A DNA stretch of 64,000 nucleotides from Fidelibacterota bacterium (GCA_018674655.1 JABGZQ010000009.1:1-64000); one strand, 5' to 3'. Counted from the stretch's first letter, positions 25,997-35,123 are shown. Made by a program: numbers and translations. Notes: generated from the sequence alone by a model not told the origin.

Positions 25997-28330
25997 ATGG
26001 GAATAATGCCAAAGTTAAAATCCATTCCATTATTCTACATTTTATGTGCTTATCTTATGGGCATTACTTTTAATTGGCTCCCAATTTGGGCCGTGATTTC
26101 CTTTCATATTCTATTTCTTATATTATTTTCATTTCGTTATAGAAATATTTATGGGTTCGGCGCCTTGGTCATTTGTCTATTGGGATATGTTCAAACAGAA
26201 ATCCGACTAGATAGAATTAACGAAAATTATAAAACAGCCACTGCCTTAAATGACTCTCCAATCACCGTTACCGGTGTCGTTGATGAAGTTGTAGTTCAGG
26301 AGAAAGGGTTTCGATTCAGGGTAAAGTCTCCCGTCATTGCATTTGACACTTTATACATCGAATTTCCTTTTATTTTTATATTTGCCGAAACAAATCAAGA
26401 AATTTCTGTCGGAATGAAAATAACCACCATGGGAAATTTTTATAAAATACAGGGGTCAAGGAACCCGGGAGATTTCGACTATAAGTCTTTCTACGGAAGA
26501 AAGGGTATATTTGGACGAATTTACTCTGATGAATCAGAATTAATCACAATTGATTCTTTTGAATTGACCCCGATTCAAACTGTGCAAGAGTGGATCCGGA
26601 GAATATTTAAAGAAAAAGTGGGTAATGAATTTGGACTACTCACCGCATTAATACTTGGAGATAAAACATCGGTTGATCCCGAAATTAGAGAAAACTTTAC
26701 AAACACAGGGGTGATTCATGTCTTGGCCGTATCGGGCCTTCATGTAGGATATGTTCTGATTATACTATTAATAATAGCCAAACTTTTTCACCTTCCTTGG
26801 GGCTGGGATCGCATGCTCATCATTATGGGTTTAATCTTTTTTTGTCTTCTCACCGGTGGTAAGCCCAGTGTTATCCGCGCCAGCCTCATGGCGGGGATTT
26901 ATTTGATAACGCCAATCACGAACCGAGAAGGAAATTTATGGAATACCATTTTTTTATCTGGATTAATTTTATTGTTATTTGACCCATTATACATCATGGA
27001 TTTGGGATTCATTTTCAGCTACGCGGCAGTGGCTTCAATTATAATATTTTACAAATTAATTCAGGATATCCTTCCTGAAAAAATAAAAGTGAATGCAATT
27101 CAATCAAAGCCCATTCAGTTTATATATGGATTATTTTTAGTATCCCTATCTGCCCAGATAGGCACATTGCCTATCACTGCTTATTATTTTGGTCGTATTC
27201 CTATTATTTCTCTCGTGGCAAATGTGATCATAGTCCCGGTAATCGGAATTTTGGTTGCTATTGGTTTTTGCATATTATTTTTTGGTTGGATACCCATTCT
27301 TGGAAATTGGATTGGCGATAGCGCGTGGTTGATTACAAAAGCTATATCCTGGGTCGCAGACATTTTTGCCCAAGTTCCATTTGCATTTATAGAAGTGGAC
27401 CGCTTCAACCTGATAAATATTATGATTTATTTTATTGTATTAAGTATGGTTTTTCTCTCATTAATGAATAAATACAGGAAATACGCCATTTTTTCGGGTT
27501 TATTGATTGGGGCTACTTTTATATGGAAAATCGCTATTTCATCTCAAAATTTAAATGTTATATATATGGATGTGGGGCAGGGGGATGCGATTCTCGTTAC
27601 ACTGCCAAATAAAAAAACATTAATGATTGATGGGGGGCAACGATTTGGCCGTAAGGACTATGGTGAATTGGTTGTGAAACCGGTTTTAAAATATTTTGAA
27701 ATCAATCGAATCAATTGGTTGGTCATGACCCATCCTCACAGCGATCATATTGGTGGACTTGTTTCTGTCGGTGAATCGGTGCCTATAGATACAGCTTTTT
27801 ATACCGGCCTAGATTATAATTCATGGGTTTATAAGACTGTAATGGTAAAATTAGCAGAAGATAGTGCGTCAATCGTTCAACCATTTCCCGGGCAAGTATT
27901 ATCCCTAACTAAAGATTGTTATTTAATGTTTTTTACACCTGATTCAAATTTCGTTAAACATTCACGAAATATCAATAATACCAGCATTGTTATGAAATTG
28001 GTTTATGGTGGCACATCATTTTTATTTACAGGTGATTTGGAATTGGAAGGGGAAGCTCAAATTCTTCAGTATAACGCAGCATTAAAATCTGATGTACTTA
28101 AAGTAGGACATCATGGTTCTAAAACCAGTTCTTCGGAGTATTTTCTTGAAAGAGTACTCCCTAAAATCGCTGTAGTTTCCGTTGGGTATAAGAATAAATT
28201 TCGGCACCCAAACAAAGATGTTATGAAAAGAATCAGTCGCTATACAGAAAACATTCACCGTACCGATCAATTGGGTGCGCTTTGGCTTCGATCTGATGGC
28301 ACAAATATTTGGGAAGTCAATTGGAAATAA
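25997..28330 (+). CDS. comEC: ComEC/Rec2-type DNA uptake channel
   Basis: 777 residues. Order: N-terminal membrane segments and DUF4131-type region (~1-180), the Competence channel domain (~200-480) with VIHVLAVSGLHVGYV and many hydrophobic helices, and a C-terminal metallo-beta-lactamase domain (~515-777) with MDVGQGDAIL and HPHSDH near 578-583. In naturally competent bacteria it passes single-stranded DNA across the inner membrane, and the MBL domain is thought to degrade the other strand. All expected parts are intact. The last ten bases overlap the next gene. Confidence 0.95.
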   Translation: MGIMPKLKSIPLFYILCAYLMGITFNWLPIWAVISFHILFLILFSFRYRNIYGFGALVICLLGYVQTEIRLDRINENYKTATALNDSPITVTGVVDEVVVQEKGFRFRVKSPVIAFDTLYIEFPFIFIFAETNQEISVGMKITTMGNFYKIQGSRNPGDFDYKSFYGRKGIFGRIYSDESELITIDSFELTPIQTVQEWIRRIFKEKVGNEFGLLTALILGDKTSVDPEIRENFTNTGVIHVLAVSGLHVGYVLIILLIIAKLFHLPWGWDRMLIIMGLIFFCLLTGGKPSVIRASLMAGIYLITPITNREGNLWNTIFLSGLILLLFDPLYIMDLGFIFSYAAVASIIIFYKLIQDILPEKIKVNAIQSKPIQFIYGLFLVSLSAQIGTLPITAYYFGRIPIISLVANVIIVPVIGILVAIGFCILFFGWIPILGNWIGDSAWLITKAISWVADIFAQVPFAFIEVDRFNLINIMIYFIVLSMVFLSLMNKYRKYAIFSGLLIGATFIWKIAISSQNLNVIYMDVGQGDAILVTLPNKKTLMIDGGQRFGRKDYGELVVKPVLKYFEINRINWLVMTHPHSDHIGGLVSVGESVPIDTAFYTGLDYNSWVYKTVMVKLAEDSASIVQPFPGQVLSLTKDCYLMFFTPDSNFVKHSRNINNTSIVMKLVYGGTSFLFTGDLELEGEAQILQYNAALKSDVLKVGHHGSKTSSSEYFLERVLPKIAVVSVGYKNKFRHPNKDVMKRISRYTENIHRTDQLGALWLRSDGTNIWEVNWK

Positions 28331-29247
28331 TTGCAGGTGTGGATGAAGCAGGGCGTGGTCCATTGGCAGGTCCAGTCGTTGCATCGGCAGTCAATTTGCC
28401 AAAAAATCATGGCATTGAAGGATTGGCTGATTCAAAAAAAATATCGGAAAAAAAACGGGAGAAACTGTTTGCTGAGATTAAAGAGGTTGGAGACGTGGGA
28501 ATCGGTATTGTATCTCATCGTACCATCGATAAAATAAATATTCTCCAGGCCACATTTAAAGCCATGCGACAGGCGATTACCAAACTTGAGAGACCTCCTG
28601 ATAAATCGTTGATTGATGGATTTGGATTTCCAGACCAAAATATAAAAAATGAAGGCATAATAGATGGAGACAGTAAAGTAGAATCAATCAGCGCAGCATC
28701 CATCATTGCGAAAGTGACGCGAGATAAAATCATGAAAGAAATTAATCCTATCTTTCCTGAATATGGATTTGCCAAGCATAAAGGATATGGCACACAATAT
28801 CATATGAATGTTTTGCGGGAATTAAAGGCCACACCTATTCATCGTAAATCATTTAAACCGGTACAAGAAAATCTTCCGAACATGGATTGGCTAAAAAAAA
28901 ATAAAAAGATCGGACCGCTGGGCGAGCAACTGGTGGCGCTTCAATATTATAATAATGGATATTCGATAATAGAAATGAATCGATCGTGTAGCCATTATGG
29001 AGAATTGGATATTATTGCCCAAAAAAACAACGAATGGGTATTTGTTGAAGTTAAAACCGCAACAAAAGAGCAATTGGGTGGACCGGTATTAAAAGTCGAC
29101 AATTCCAAACTTCAGAAATTAGAATCAGCAATTCAATATTTTTTATCGGAACAAGAAGACGAGAAAGACATTCGATTGGATGTAGCGACTGTAATGTTAA
29201 GTAAAACGCCTATAATTAATAATTATAAAGGGATCAGCTTGGATTAA
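28321..29247 (+). CDS. rnhB: Fused ribonuclease HII + YraN (UPF0102) protein
   Basis: 308 residues from TTG 28321 (TTG 28309 would add four residues). Residues ~1-187 are RNase HII: IAGVDEAGRGPLAGPVV with the catalytic D-E pair, LADSKKIS, GDSKVESISAASIIAKVTRD, KHKGYGT and the terminal HRKSFKPV. It removes ribonucleotides and RNA from DNA hybrids. Residues ~188-308 are a YraN-like endonuclease-fold domain: GPLGEQLVALQYY, GELDIIA and the E-V-K of VFVEVKT. The two genes are neighbours in many bacteria but usually separate. The join lies at an A9 run (28893-28901). A slippage product or a sequencing indel could restore two separate proteins, with YraN starting at ATG 28882. Confidence 0.9.
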   Translation: MEIIAGVDEAGRGPLAGPVVASAVNLPKNHGIEGLADSKKISEKKREKLFAEIKEVGDVGIGIVSHRTIDKINILQATFKAMRQAITKLERPPDKSLIDGFGFPDQNIKNEGIIDGDSKVESISAASIIAKVTRDKIMKEINPIFPEYGFAKHKGYGTQYHMNVLRELKATPIHRKSFKPVQENLPNMDWLKKNKKIGPLGEQLVALQYYNNGYSIIEMNRSCSHYGELDIIAQKNNEWVFVEVKTATKEQLGGPVLKVDNSKLQKLESAIQYFLSEQEDEKDIRLDVATVMLSKTPIINNYKGISLD

Positions 29248-29248
29248 T

Positions 29249-29368
29249 TTGATCATAGAGATATTTACTGAAAAATTAAATGAGATTACTCCAAATCCAA
29301 TTGCCTCTGTTAACAAGGATTATATATATAAATCAATCAATTGCTTGTACAATAATATCAAATATTAA
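29249..29368 (+). CDS. Possible 39-residue ORF (doubtful)
   Basis: A TTG-initiated ORF starting one base after the rnhB-yraN stop: IFTEKLNEITPNPIASVN then a Lys/Tyr/Asn-rich end. Its composition looks protein-like and it is tightly spaced, but it lacks an ATG and a clear ribosome site, and I recognise no family. It may be a remnant or chance ORF. Confidence 0.2.
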   Translation: MIIEIFTEKLNEITPNPIASVNKDYIYKSINCLYNNIKY

Positions 29369-29449
29369 TATTGGGTCTTTGAGCCTCCTTGGGGAAAAGA
29401 CGAATATTCGTTTCAGATTGAAGTATCAACGGAAGTAATTTTGCCGCCT

Positions 29450-30412
29450 ATGAATTCAAAATTTTCTAAAATAATCCACGAAATCAGATCTTTATTTATT
29501 CTGGTCATTATTGTATTGACGCTGAAAGTGACCATATTTGAACTTTATATTGTACCCACGGGTAGTATGGAAAACACAATAATGACTGGTGATTTTCTTG
29601 CGGGCAATCGCTTTGTTTATGGCATGCGTACACCAGACTGGATTGGAATACCTTATACAGATATAGGATTTGAAATTCCTTCAATAAAATTTCCATCCTT
29701 TCAAGAGCCAAAAAGAGGGGATGTTATTATTTTTAAATTTCCCAGAGATACGAAACAGAAATATGTTAAACGATGTGTTGCTGGACCGGGCGATCTCCTA
29801 GAAGTGAGCGATAAACTCATATATATTAATGAAGCCCCATACCCGCTTCCTGAAAATGGGAAATTTATAATGTCTCCTATTTCTCCTGAATTTTCACAAC
29901 AGGATATTTTTTTAGGCAAACAAGGGAATAAAGATCATTTTAAACCACTTCGTATGCCAAAAAGAGGAGATAAAATTGCCGTATCTCCAGAAAATACCAA
30001 GTTACTACTACACTTGATGCTTTTGGATGGGCATGAATTATCGTTGGTCAATGGACAACAGGTATATTATTTCACTATGGTGAGTCCAGACGAACTATAT
30101 CGTCGTAAGGGTAAAATGGATGTGTACAATCCATATTATCCTCAAGGAAATAAATTGGTACCATGGTCAAATACTTTCCCAAAAGGGAAGTTTCTCATGG
30201 ATGGAAATCCCATTGGCAACTTAACCCATTATACGGTGGAGCAAGATTATTACTGGGCAATGGGTGACAATCGAGATGATAGTTTAGATTCTCGATATTG
30301 GGGATTTGTTCCAAAATCTCATATTTTGGGAGAAGCATTGTTTTCATACTTTTCATTGAATTTAAATACATGGATTCCAAGGTTTAACCGCATTGGTACC
30401 ATTATTCAATAG
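29450..30412 (+). CDS. lepB: Signal peptidase I
   Basis: 320 residues from ATG 29450 (TTG 29441 is upstream). One N-terminal membrane helix (~13-33) is followed by box B VPTGSMENT with catalytic S39, PKRGDVIIFKFP, box D YVKRCVAGPGD with catalytic K107, and box E MGDNRDDSLDSRYWGFV near the C terminus. It cleaves signal peptides on the outer face of the inner membrane. A large insert (~125-265) between boxes D and E is typical of the longer signal peptidases of the Bacteroidota-like group. An ACGAATATTCGT palindrome lies 39 bp upstream. Confidence 0.95.
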   Translation: MNSKFSKIIHEIRSLFILVIIVLTLKVTIFELYIVPTGSMENTIMTGDFLAGNRFVYGMRTPDWIGIPYTDIGFEIPSIKFPSFQEPKRGDVIIFKFPRDTKQKYVKRCVAGPGDLLEVSDKLIYINEAPYPLPENGKFIMSPISPEFSQQDIFLGKQGNKDHFKPLRMPKRGDKIAVSPENTKLLLHLMLLDGHELSLVNGQQVYYFTMVSPDELYRRKGKMDVYNPYYPQGNKLVPWSNTFPKGKFLMDGNPIGNLTHYTVEQDYYWAMGDNRDDSLDSRYWGFVPKSHILGEALFSYFSLNLNTWIPRFNRIGTIIQ

Positions 30413-30415
30413 GGC

Positions 30416-30444
30416 TTGATTGCCAATAATTGATAATGTATTTT
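30416..30444 (+). promoter_or_regulatory. Candidate sigma-70-type promoter
   Basis: TTGATT, 17 bases, then TATTTT, placed 30 bp before the ATG of the exported protein gene at 30474. Box matches are moderate and the background is AT-rich. Confidence 0.35.
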
Positions 30445-30473
30445 GAGAAGTTAAAAGAAGGATAGGAAACTGA

Positions 30474-31157
30474 ATGAAGACTCTATTTTCAACAATAATT
30501 ATATTCACTTTATGTTTGGCGCAGGAACCCACTGCAGCCCCGGAACCAATCGAGAAAGTTCAATCATTAGATTCCGATACGACTCAGCAGGTTCCTTCTG
30601 GTTTAGATATTGGGTACAAAGGACTTGCCTGGGGAAGCAAACCGGGAAGCCCAATACCAACTTCTCTCACAAAAATTGATTCAAACGACAGTCTGGCTAC
30701 ATTTCAATCCTTTAATGGTAATTTGGGACCCGATTCAGTAAGTGTAACATACTTTTTTGCTGATAGTGGATTTTGGAAAGTTGAAATTGATATTTTGATA
30801 TCATTACATGAGATTGATGATCATATTTCCAATTTTCGTCGACTTGAAAAAAATATTTCTGAAATTTATGGTCCACCAAAGCGAATGAATCAGCAGGAAT
30901 CAGGACCTTCAGGATCGTATTCAAATCATTTAGATCAAAAATTTACACGAGCGTTTTATCGTTCTACATGGTCTGTGACCCCGACAATAATTGATTTATA
31001 TTTAAATTCGTCCGTTTTGCTTCCGGCGACCGATCTACCTATCTTTTCAGGAAATTCAAGCACACTAAAATTGGTTTACTATAATCCAGATTATATGCAT
31101 TCATCCCAACCAGTGCCACAAGCAAAAGAAGTTCAGTCTATATTTGAAATATATTAG
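30474..31157 (+). CDS. Exported protein of unknown function
   Basis: 227 residues with a signal peptide cleaved after the L-A of CLAQ. The mature part opens with a Pro/Glu/Ser-rich stretch, then a mixed domain: GYKGLAWGSKPGSPIP, FFADSGFWKVEIDI, and RRLEKNISEIYGPPKRM. The last pattern (short strand, amphipathic helix, then YGPPKR) is seen in small periplasmic proteins that track a substrate or stress, but I do not recognise a named family. It overlaps the next lipoprotein gene by 14 bp, so the two are likely co-expressed. Confidence 0.6.
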   Translation: MKTLFSTIIIFTLCLAQEPTAAPEPIEKVQSLDSDTTQQVPSGLDIGYKGLAWGSKPGSPIPTSLTKIDSNDSLATFQSFNGNLGPDSVSVTYFFADSGFWKVEIDILISLHEIDDHISNFRRLEKNISEIYGPPKRMNQQESGPSGSYSNHLDQKFTRAFYRSTWSVTPTIIDLYLNSSVLLPATDLPIFSGNSSTLKLVYYNPDYMHSSQPVPQAKEVQSIFEIY

Positions 31158-31611
31158 CTTTTTATATAAAAAAGCATTTTTCAATCTTTTACTAATTCTA
31201 CAATTGGTGTCCTGTACAACTCCGCCTAGAATGGTCCAATCATTCCATTATGATATCCCTAAATCAGCCGTACTTGAAAAATGCAGGAATATTCTTATAA
31301 AACTGGATTACGAAATTGATATATATGCCACTGAAAGCAATATGCTCATTACACGACCTATCCAACTACGGAGAGCATTGAGGCGGTATGATTACATAGT
31401 GTATTTGCAGGTAAACGACCGTATTCAAGTCCATGTTGCTGCCGAACGGAGCATCTTTAAACGCGGTTCTCAATCTACATTTGGCGGTGATAATCAAATT
31501 GAGAAACAGGCAGAATCAACAATGCCTATTCGATTACAAAAAAAGATATATAAGCCCATTCATCGAGGGATGATCAAAAATAATTTCAGGCCAAACAAAA
31601 TCTCGAAATAA
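31144..31611 (+). CDS. Small lipoprotein of unknown function
   Basis: 155 residues from TTG 31144, overlapping the previous gene. The signal sequence ends with a good lipobox L-V-S-C, so lipid anchoring is likely. The mature part (KSAVLEKCRNILIKLDYEIDIYATESNMLITRP) has the alternating pattern of the NlpC/BamC-like or outer-membrane lipoprotein fold where a helix is followed by paired strands. The C terminus is basic. The role is unknown; it may assist the product of the gene upstream. Confidence 0.6.
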   Translation: MKYISFLYKKAFFNLLLILQLVSCTTPPRMVQSFHYDIPKSAVLEKCRNILIKLDYEIDIYATESNMLITRPIQLRRALRRYDYIVYLQVNDRIQVHVAAERSIFKRGSQSTFGGDNQIEKQAESTMPIRLQKKIYKPIHRGMIKNNFRPNKISK

Positions 31612-31690
31612 ATCCCATTACATTAAAAAAAAACTGTGTTAATTTCGCATTCCTTATTTTAACAAGCACCATTAATTTGAAGCCCATTTT

Positions 31691-32023
31691 ATGAGTATTG
31701 ATTTCGGAAAAAAAGAAGCCCGTGAAGGGTACCTACAAGCAAAGTTAGATGATTTACTGGATGGCATAAACGCCTCCTACGGTCAATCTCTTCTTGATGA
31801 ACTGATGTCAAGATTGGAAGCAACAATTGATGATTTCAATAAAGAAGTAGACGATTTGATGGGATCGCTTAAAAAAAGTTCAGAGGAAAAAGAAAAATTA
31901 ATCCAGCAAATAAAAGCGGGAAATCCTGAGAAAACTGAAGTAAAAAACTCAGATGAATCTTCTGAGGAGGATGTAGAGAGAGAGCTTAGCGAATGGGAAA
32001 AAAGGCTGGAAGGAATAAGTTAA
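31691..32023 (+). CDS. Small helical protein, paralog of the 12.7-kb gene
   Basis: 110 residues, charged and helical, probably a coiled coil. It shares an ordered set of motifs with the protein at 12700-13074: Y-L-x-x-K-L, YGQ, EL-x-x-R-x-E-x-T, FN-x-EV and LSEWEKRL. It lacks the other copy's Lys-rich tail and is instead acidic in the second half (SDESSEEDVERELSE). The next gene, 18 bp downstream, encodes a membrane-anchored coiled coil, so a partner role is plausible. The family is unknown to me. Confidence 0.65.
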   Translation: MSIDFGKKEAREGYLQAKLDDLLDGINASYGQSLLDELMSRLEATIDDFNKEVDDLMGSLKKSSEEKEKLIQQIKAGNPEKTEVKNSDESSEEDVERELSEWEKRLEGIS

Positions 32024-32041
32024 CGATTTAACGAGGAAACA

Positions 32042-32548
32042 ATGAGTATTAAAGATAAGATTATATTTGGACTATTAATTATCATTATCGCTGCTGGAGG
32101 ATATTTTCAGTGGATGGCTGATGATATGAAATCGAGAATGGATGAACTCAATCAAAACGATCAAGAACATCTGGATGTGATTGATAAAGAGTTTAGAGAA
32201 GATTTGCGAAATCTAAATTTGCGCTTCGAAGGTAGAGGGAAACATATCAGAAAAGCACAACAAGACATTATTGCAAACACCGATCTTATTAATACTACAG
32301 CATCTGAGTTGAATGATAAAATTGATGAAGTCCAATATAATCTTGATGAGTACAGTCGAATTACGGATTTAAAAATAGACAAAACAAATAACGCATTGGA
32401 CGACTTGCAGGATTCTTTCGATAGTCAGAAGCGTCAGACTCGACGTAAATTTTCTGATTTGGACCAGACAATAACCCAATTGCAAAACCAAGTCAAAGAA
32501 TTACATGCACCTCCTAAAGAGGATGATAAAAAGAAGAAAAAACGATAA
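32042..32548 (+). CDS. Membrane-anchored coiled-coil protein
   Basis: 168 residues. One N-terminal membrane helix (~6-22) is followed by ~135 residues of heptad-like, highly charged helix (MDELNQNDQEHLDVIDKEF and similar blocks) and a Lys-rich end. The layout suggests a periplasmic or cytoplasmic coiled-coil rod on the inner membrane. It is preceded by the small helical protein and followed by a terminator. No family assigned. Confidence 0.6.
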   Translation: MSIKDKIIFGLLIIIIAAGGYFQWMADDMKSRMDELNQNDQEHLDVIDKEFREDLRNLNLRFEGRGKHIRKAQQDIIANTDLINTTASELNDKIDEVQYNLDEYSRITDLKIDKTNNALDDLQDSFDSQKRQTRRKFSDLDQTITQLQNQVKELHAPPKEDDKKKKKR

Positions 32549-32576
32549 ACTTCTAAAGCCATGAATATTATTTACG

Positions 32577-32606
32577 AAAGGGCTGCATAATTGTAGCCCT
32601 TTTTTT
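32577..32606 (+). terminator. Intrinsic terminator, touching the next start codon
   Basis: AAAGGGCTGC pairs with GTAGCCCTTT (10 bp, one G-U) around a six-base loop, followed by a run of seven T ending at 32606. The ATG of the DUF309 gene is the next base. Confidence 0.85.
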
Positions 32607-33044
32607 ATGTTAGAAACACAACAAGAAGAATACTTATTCGATTGTGGTATTCAATACTTTAATGCCAATCAATATAAATCAGCACATAAAGAATGGGAGG
32701 AATTGTGGAAATTAATCGGACATTTACCGCGAAGATCCAGTTTGAAAGTATTCCTTCAACTCACGGGAATTTACCAAAATATTGAATTGGGAAAATGGGA
32801 TGCTGTACGCTATGGCATTCGAGTCGCAAACCAACGATTAACTGAAAATCTTGATTCAATTAAAGAACTTATTGAAGTAGATGCTATAGAGGCTTTCCTT
32901 TTATCATATAGAGATAAGAAGGTGACACTTAAAGCTTTTCATGAACTTGTAATACAAAGAAATGGGGTAGAGTTCACAAAGACCTCGGAACTGAGTGAAC
33001 GTCTACCCCTTCCACATACCAAAGGTACCAAGCCAGCACCTTGA
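32607..33044 (+). CDS. DUF309 family protein
   Basis: 145 residues. The N-terminal half has the DUF309 pattern F-N-x-x-x-Y-x-x-A-H-x-x-W-E-x-x-W followed by a helix with LKVFLQLTGIYQNIELG. The family is helical, TPR-like and of unknown function. The ATG follows the T-tract of a terminator directly, so there is no room for a ribosome site if transcription starts downstream of it; expression by read-through or from a leaderless mRNA is likely. The C-terminal 30 residues are not conserved-looking. Confidence 0.8.
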   Translation: MLETQQEEYLFDCGIQYFNANQYKSAHKEWEELWKLIGHLPRRSSLKVFLQLTGIYQNIELGKWDAVRYGIRVANQRLTENLDSIKELIEVDAIEAFLLSYRDKKVTLKAFHELVIQRNGVEFTKTSELSERLPLPHTKGTKPAP

Positions 33045-33115
33045 TGGGTTAAAGTAAAAGTTTAAACAATGGGATGCAAGCTATTTTTTATAGGTATAAA
33101 TAATAGAGGAAATTG

Positions 33116-33197
33116 TGCCGGAGGGGGGACTCGAACCCCCACACCTTTCGATACGCGAGTTTGAGTCGCGCGCGTCTACCAATTCCGCCACCCCGGC
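33116..33197 (-). tRNA. tRNA-Leu(CAA)
   Basis: On the minus strand GCCGGGG pairs with CTCCGGC, the anticodon arm is CGCGA-CTCAAAC-TCGCG (anticodon CAA), and the T arm is GGGGG-TTCGAGT-CCCCC. The discriminator is A and the next bases are CAA, so CCA is not encoded. Confidence 0.93.
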
Positions 33198-33341
33198 TTA
33201 AAAGTGAGCATTTTAGCGGCGAAACTTATTATAATTCATTAACGGAGTCAAATTATTATATGATTGATTTAACTCTAATTTATCAAAAATGGTTTGTTTA
33301 AATTTTAGAATTGTAATACACTTAACCAAAAGGTATTGATT

Positions 33342-35120
33342 ATGAAAATAACTCCACAAATTTTATTCGAGAATGCAAATAATTTTAGTTCTGAATCCGC
33401 TCTATCATTTACGGATAAAGATGGTAATTGGGTTTCAAAAAATTGGAAGGACTTGGAATCCTATGTATTAGACATTTCAAAAGCGCTATATGCATGTGGA
33501 GTAGGTGTTAACGATAAGGTCAGTATTTATAGTTACAATCGAATAGAGTGGTATGCGGGATATTTGGCCACGCAGGTGATTGGAGGTGTTGGCGTTGGCG
33601 TTTATCATACCTGTTCTTCAGATGAAGTAAAATGGATTGTGGAAAATTCTGATTCGAAAGTGGTATTTGTGGGAAATAATCCTATGGATAACGACGATAT
33701 TCAGAAAATGCCGAATCATCGTTTATTGGAAGTTTTGGACAGTCTTCCAAAGGTAGAGACCGTTGTCATGATGCATGATATTGAAGTATTAAATCATGAA
33801 AAATGTATTTCTTGGGAAGAATTTCTTTCAAAGGGAAAAGAAATATTGACTGAGACCATTCGATCAACTCTCGATCAAATCACCAAAGATCATTCTGCAT
33901 GTTTGATCTACACATCTGGGACAACGGGTAATCCAAAAGGTGTCGAATTAACTCATAAGAATTGGTCATTTGAGATTCGGGTCGCCAACAGTATATTTAA
34001 ATTTAATCAAGGTGAAAAATATATATCTTGGTTACCCCTTGCCCATGTATTCGGTCAATTAATTGATGTTAATTATTGGGTTCAGAACGCATTGCATCTA
34101 CATGTGTGTGATTCACCCCTAAAGGTTGTAGACTGTGCAAAAGAAGTAAAACCGCATCTTTTTATTGGTGTCCCAAGAATTTATGAAAAAATATATTCAA
34201 ATTTGAAATCAGCTATTGATGGAAAAGCCATTTTAAAATATGGATTAAAAATCCCAGGGCTTTCCAAAATATTAAAAGGAAAATTAAAGGAAGCAATTGG
34301 TTTTACCAATGCACGGTTTGTTGTGTCTGGTGCAGCACCAATCAACATAGAAATTTTACATTTATTTCAATCCTTAGATATTCCGCTTTTTGAAGGATAC
34401 GGTATGACAGAAAATGCTGCAGCAGCTACATCAAACTATGAAGGTATGAATAAAATCGGAACCGTAGGTATAGCACTCCCAGAAACAGAAATTAAAATTG
34501 CTGAAGATGGGGAGATCCTGATTCGCGGCGATCATGTCATGAAAGGATATTATAAAAATCCTGTAGCCACAAACGAAACTCTGATTGATGGTTGGCTTTA
34601 TACCGGCGATGTGGGCGAACTTGATAACGAAGGATTTTTGAAAATAACAGGTCGAAAGAAAGAAATCTACGTTACATCTGGTGGAAAAAATGTTGCACCA
34701 TTAATTATTGAAGAAACAATGAAATCAATCACATTGCTTTCCCAATGCTTTTTGGTTGGAGATGGAAGAAAATATTGTTCAGCATTATTTACATTAGACG
34801 TAAGTGCAATATTGCGTGATAAATTGGGTGTCGACTCCAAATTGATCCCCAAAGACCCACAAGATCAATTAAATATGTTAAAGGAAAATGGGGTTTCCCT
34901 TTCTGACTATACTGATAACTCTGAAATCATTTCAGAAGTCCAATCTCAGGTGGATACATTAAATGGCAATTTCTCAAACCCAGAACAAGTTAAAAAGTTT
35001 TCGATTCTGCCGAGAGATTTCACCATCGATGATGGTGAGTTAACGCCAACATTAAAAATTCGACGAAAACAAATCCGTGAAAACTGGTCATCGGTCATTG
35101 AATCCATGTATGCGGATTAA
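33342..35120 (+). CDS. Long-chain-fatty-acid-CoA ligase (AMP-forming)
   Basis: 592 residues from ATG 33342. The AMP-binding motif YTSGTTGNPKGVELTH is near 191, GYGMTENAAAAT is in the middle, and YTGDVGELDNEGFLKITGRKKE is near 430. The C-terminal lid follows. The sequence pattern (FVVSGAAPI, long linker, IVTSGGKNVAP-like block) fits bacterial FadD/FACL-type enzymes that activate fatty acids to acyl-CoA. gpsA follows after 3 bp, which links fatty acid and glycerolipid metabolism. Confidence 0.92.
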   Translation: MKITPQILFENANNFSSESALSFTDKDGNWVSKNWKDLESYVLDISKALYACGVGVNDKVSIYSYNRIEWYAGYLATQVIGGVGVGVYHTCSSDEVKWIVENSDSKVVFVGNNPMDNDDIQKMPNHRLLEVLDSLPKVETVVMMHDIEVLNHEKCISWEEFLSKGKEILTETIRSTLDQITKDHSACLIYTSGTTGNPKGVELTHKNWSFEIRVANSIFKFNQGEKYISWLPLAHVFGQLIDVNYWVQNALHLHVCDSPLKVVDCAKEVKPHLFIGVPRIYEKIYSNLKSAIDGKAILKYGLKIPGLSKILKGKLKEAIGFTNARFVVSGAAPINIEILHLFQSLDIPLFEGYGMTENAAAATSNYEGMNKIGTVGIALPETEIKIAEDGEILIRGDHVMKGYYKNPVATNETLIDGWLYTGDVGELDNEGFLKITGRKKEIYVTSGGKNVAPLIIEETMKSITLLSQCFLVGDGRKYCSALFTLDVSAILRDKLGVDSKLIPKDPQDQLNMLKENGVSLSDYTDNSEIISEVQSQVDTLNGNFSNPEQVKKFSILPRDFTIDDGELTPTLKIRRKQIRENWSSVIESMYAD

Positions 35121-35123
35121 TAA

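Noticed and set aside
33113-33301. 62-aa plus-strand ORF over tRNA-Leu
   Set aside because: Antisense to a well-formed tRNA; no protein features.
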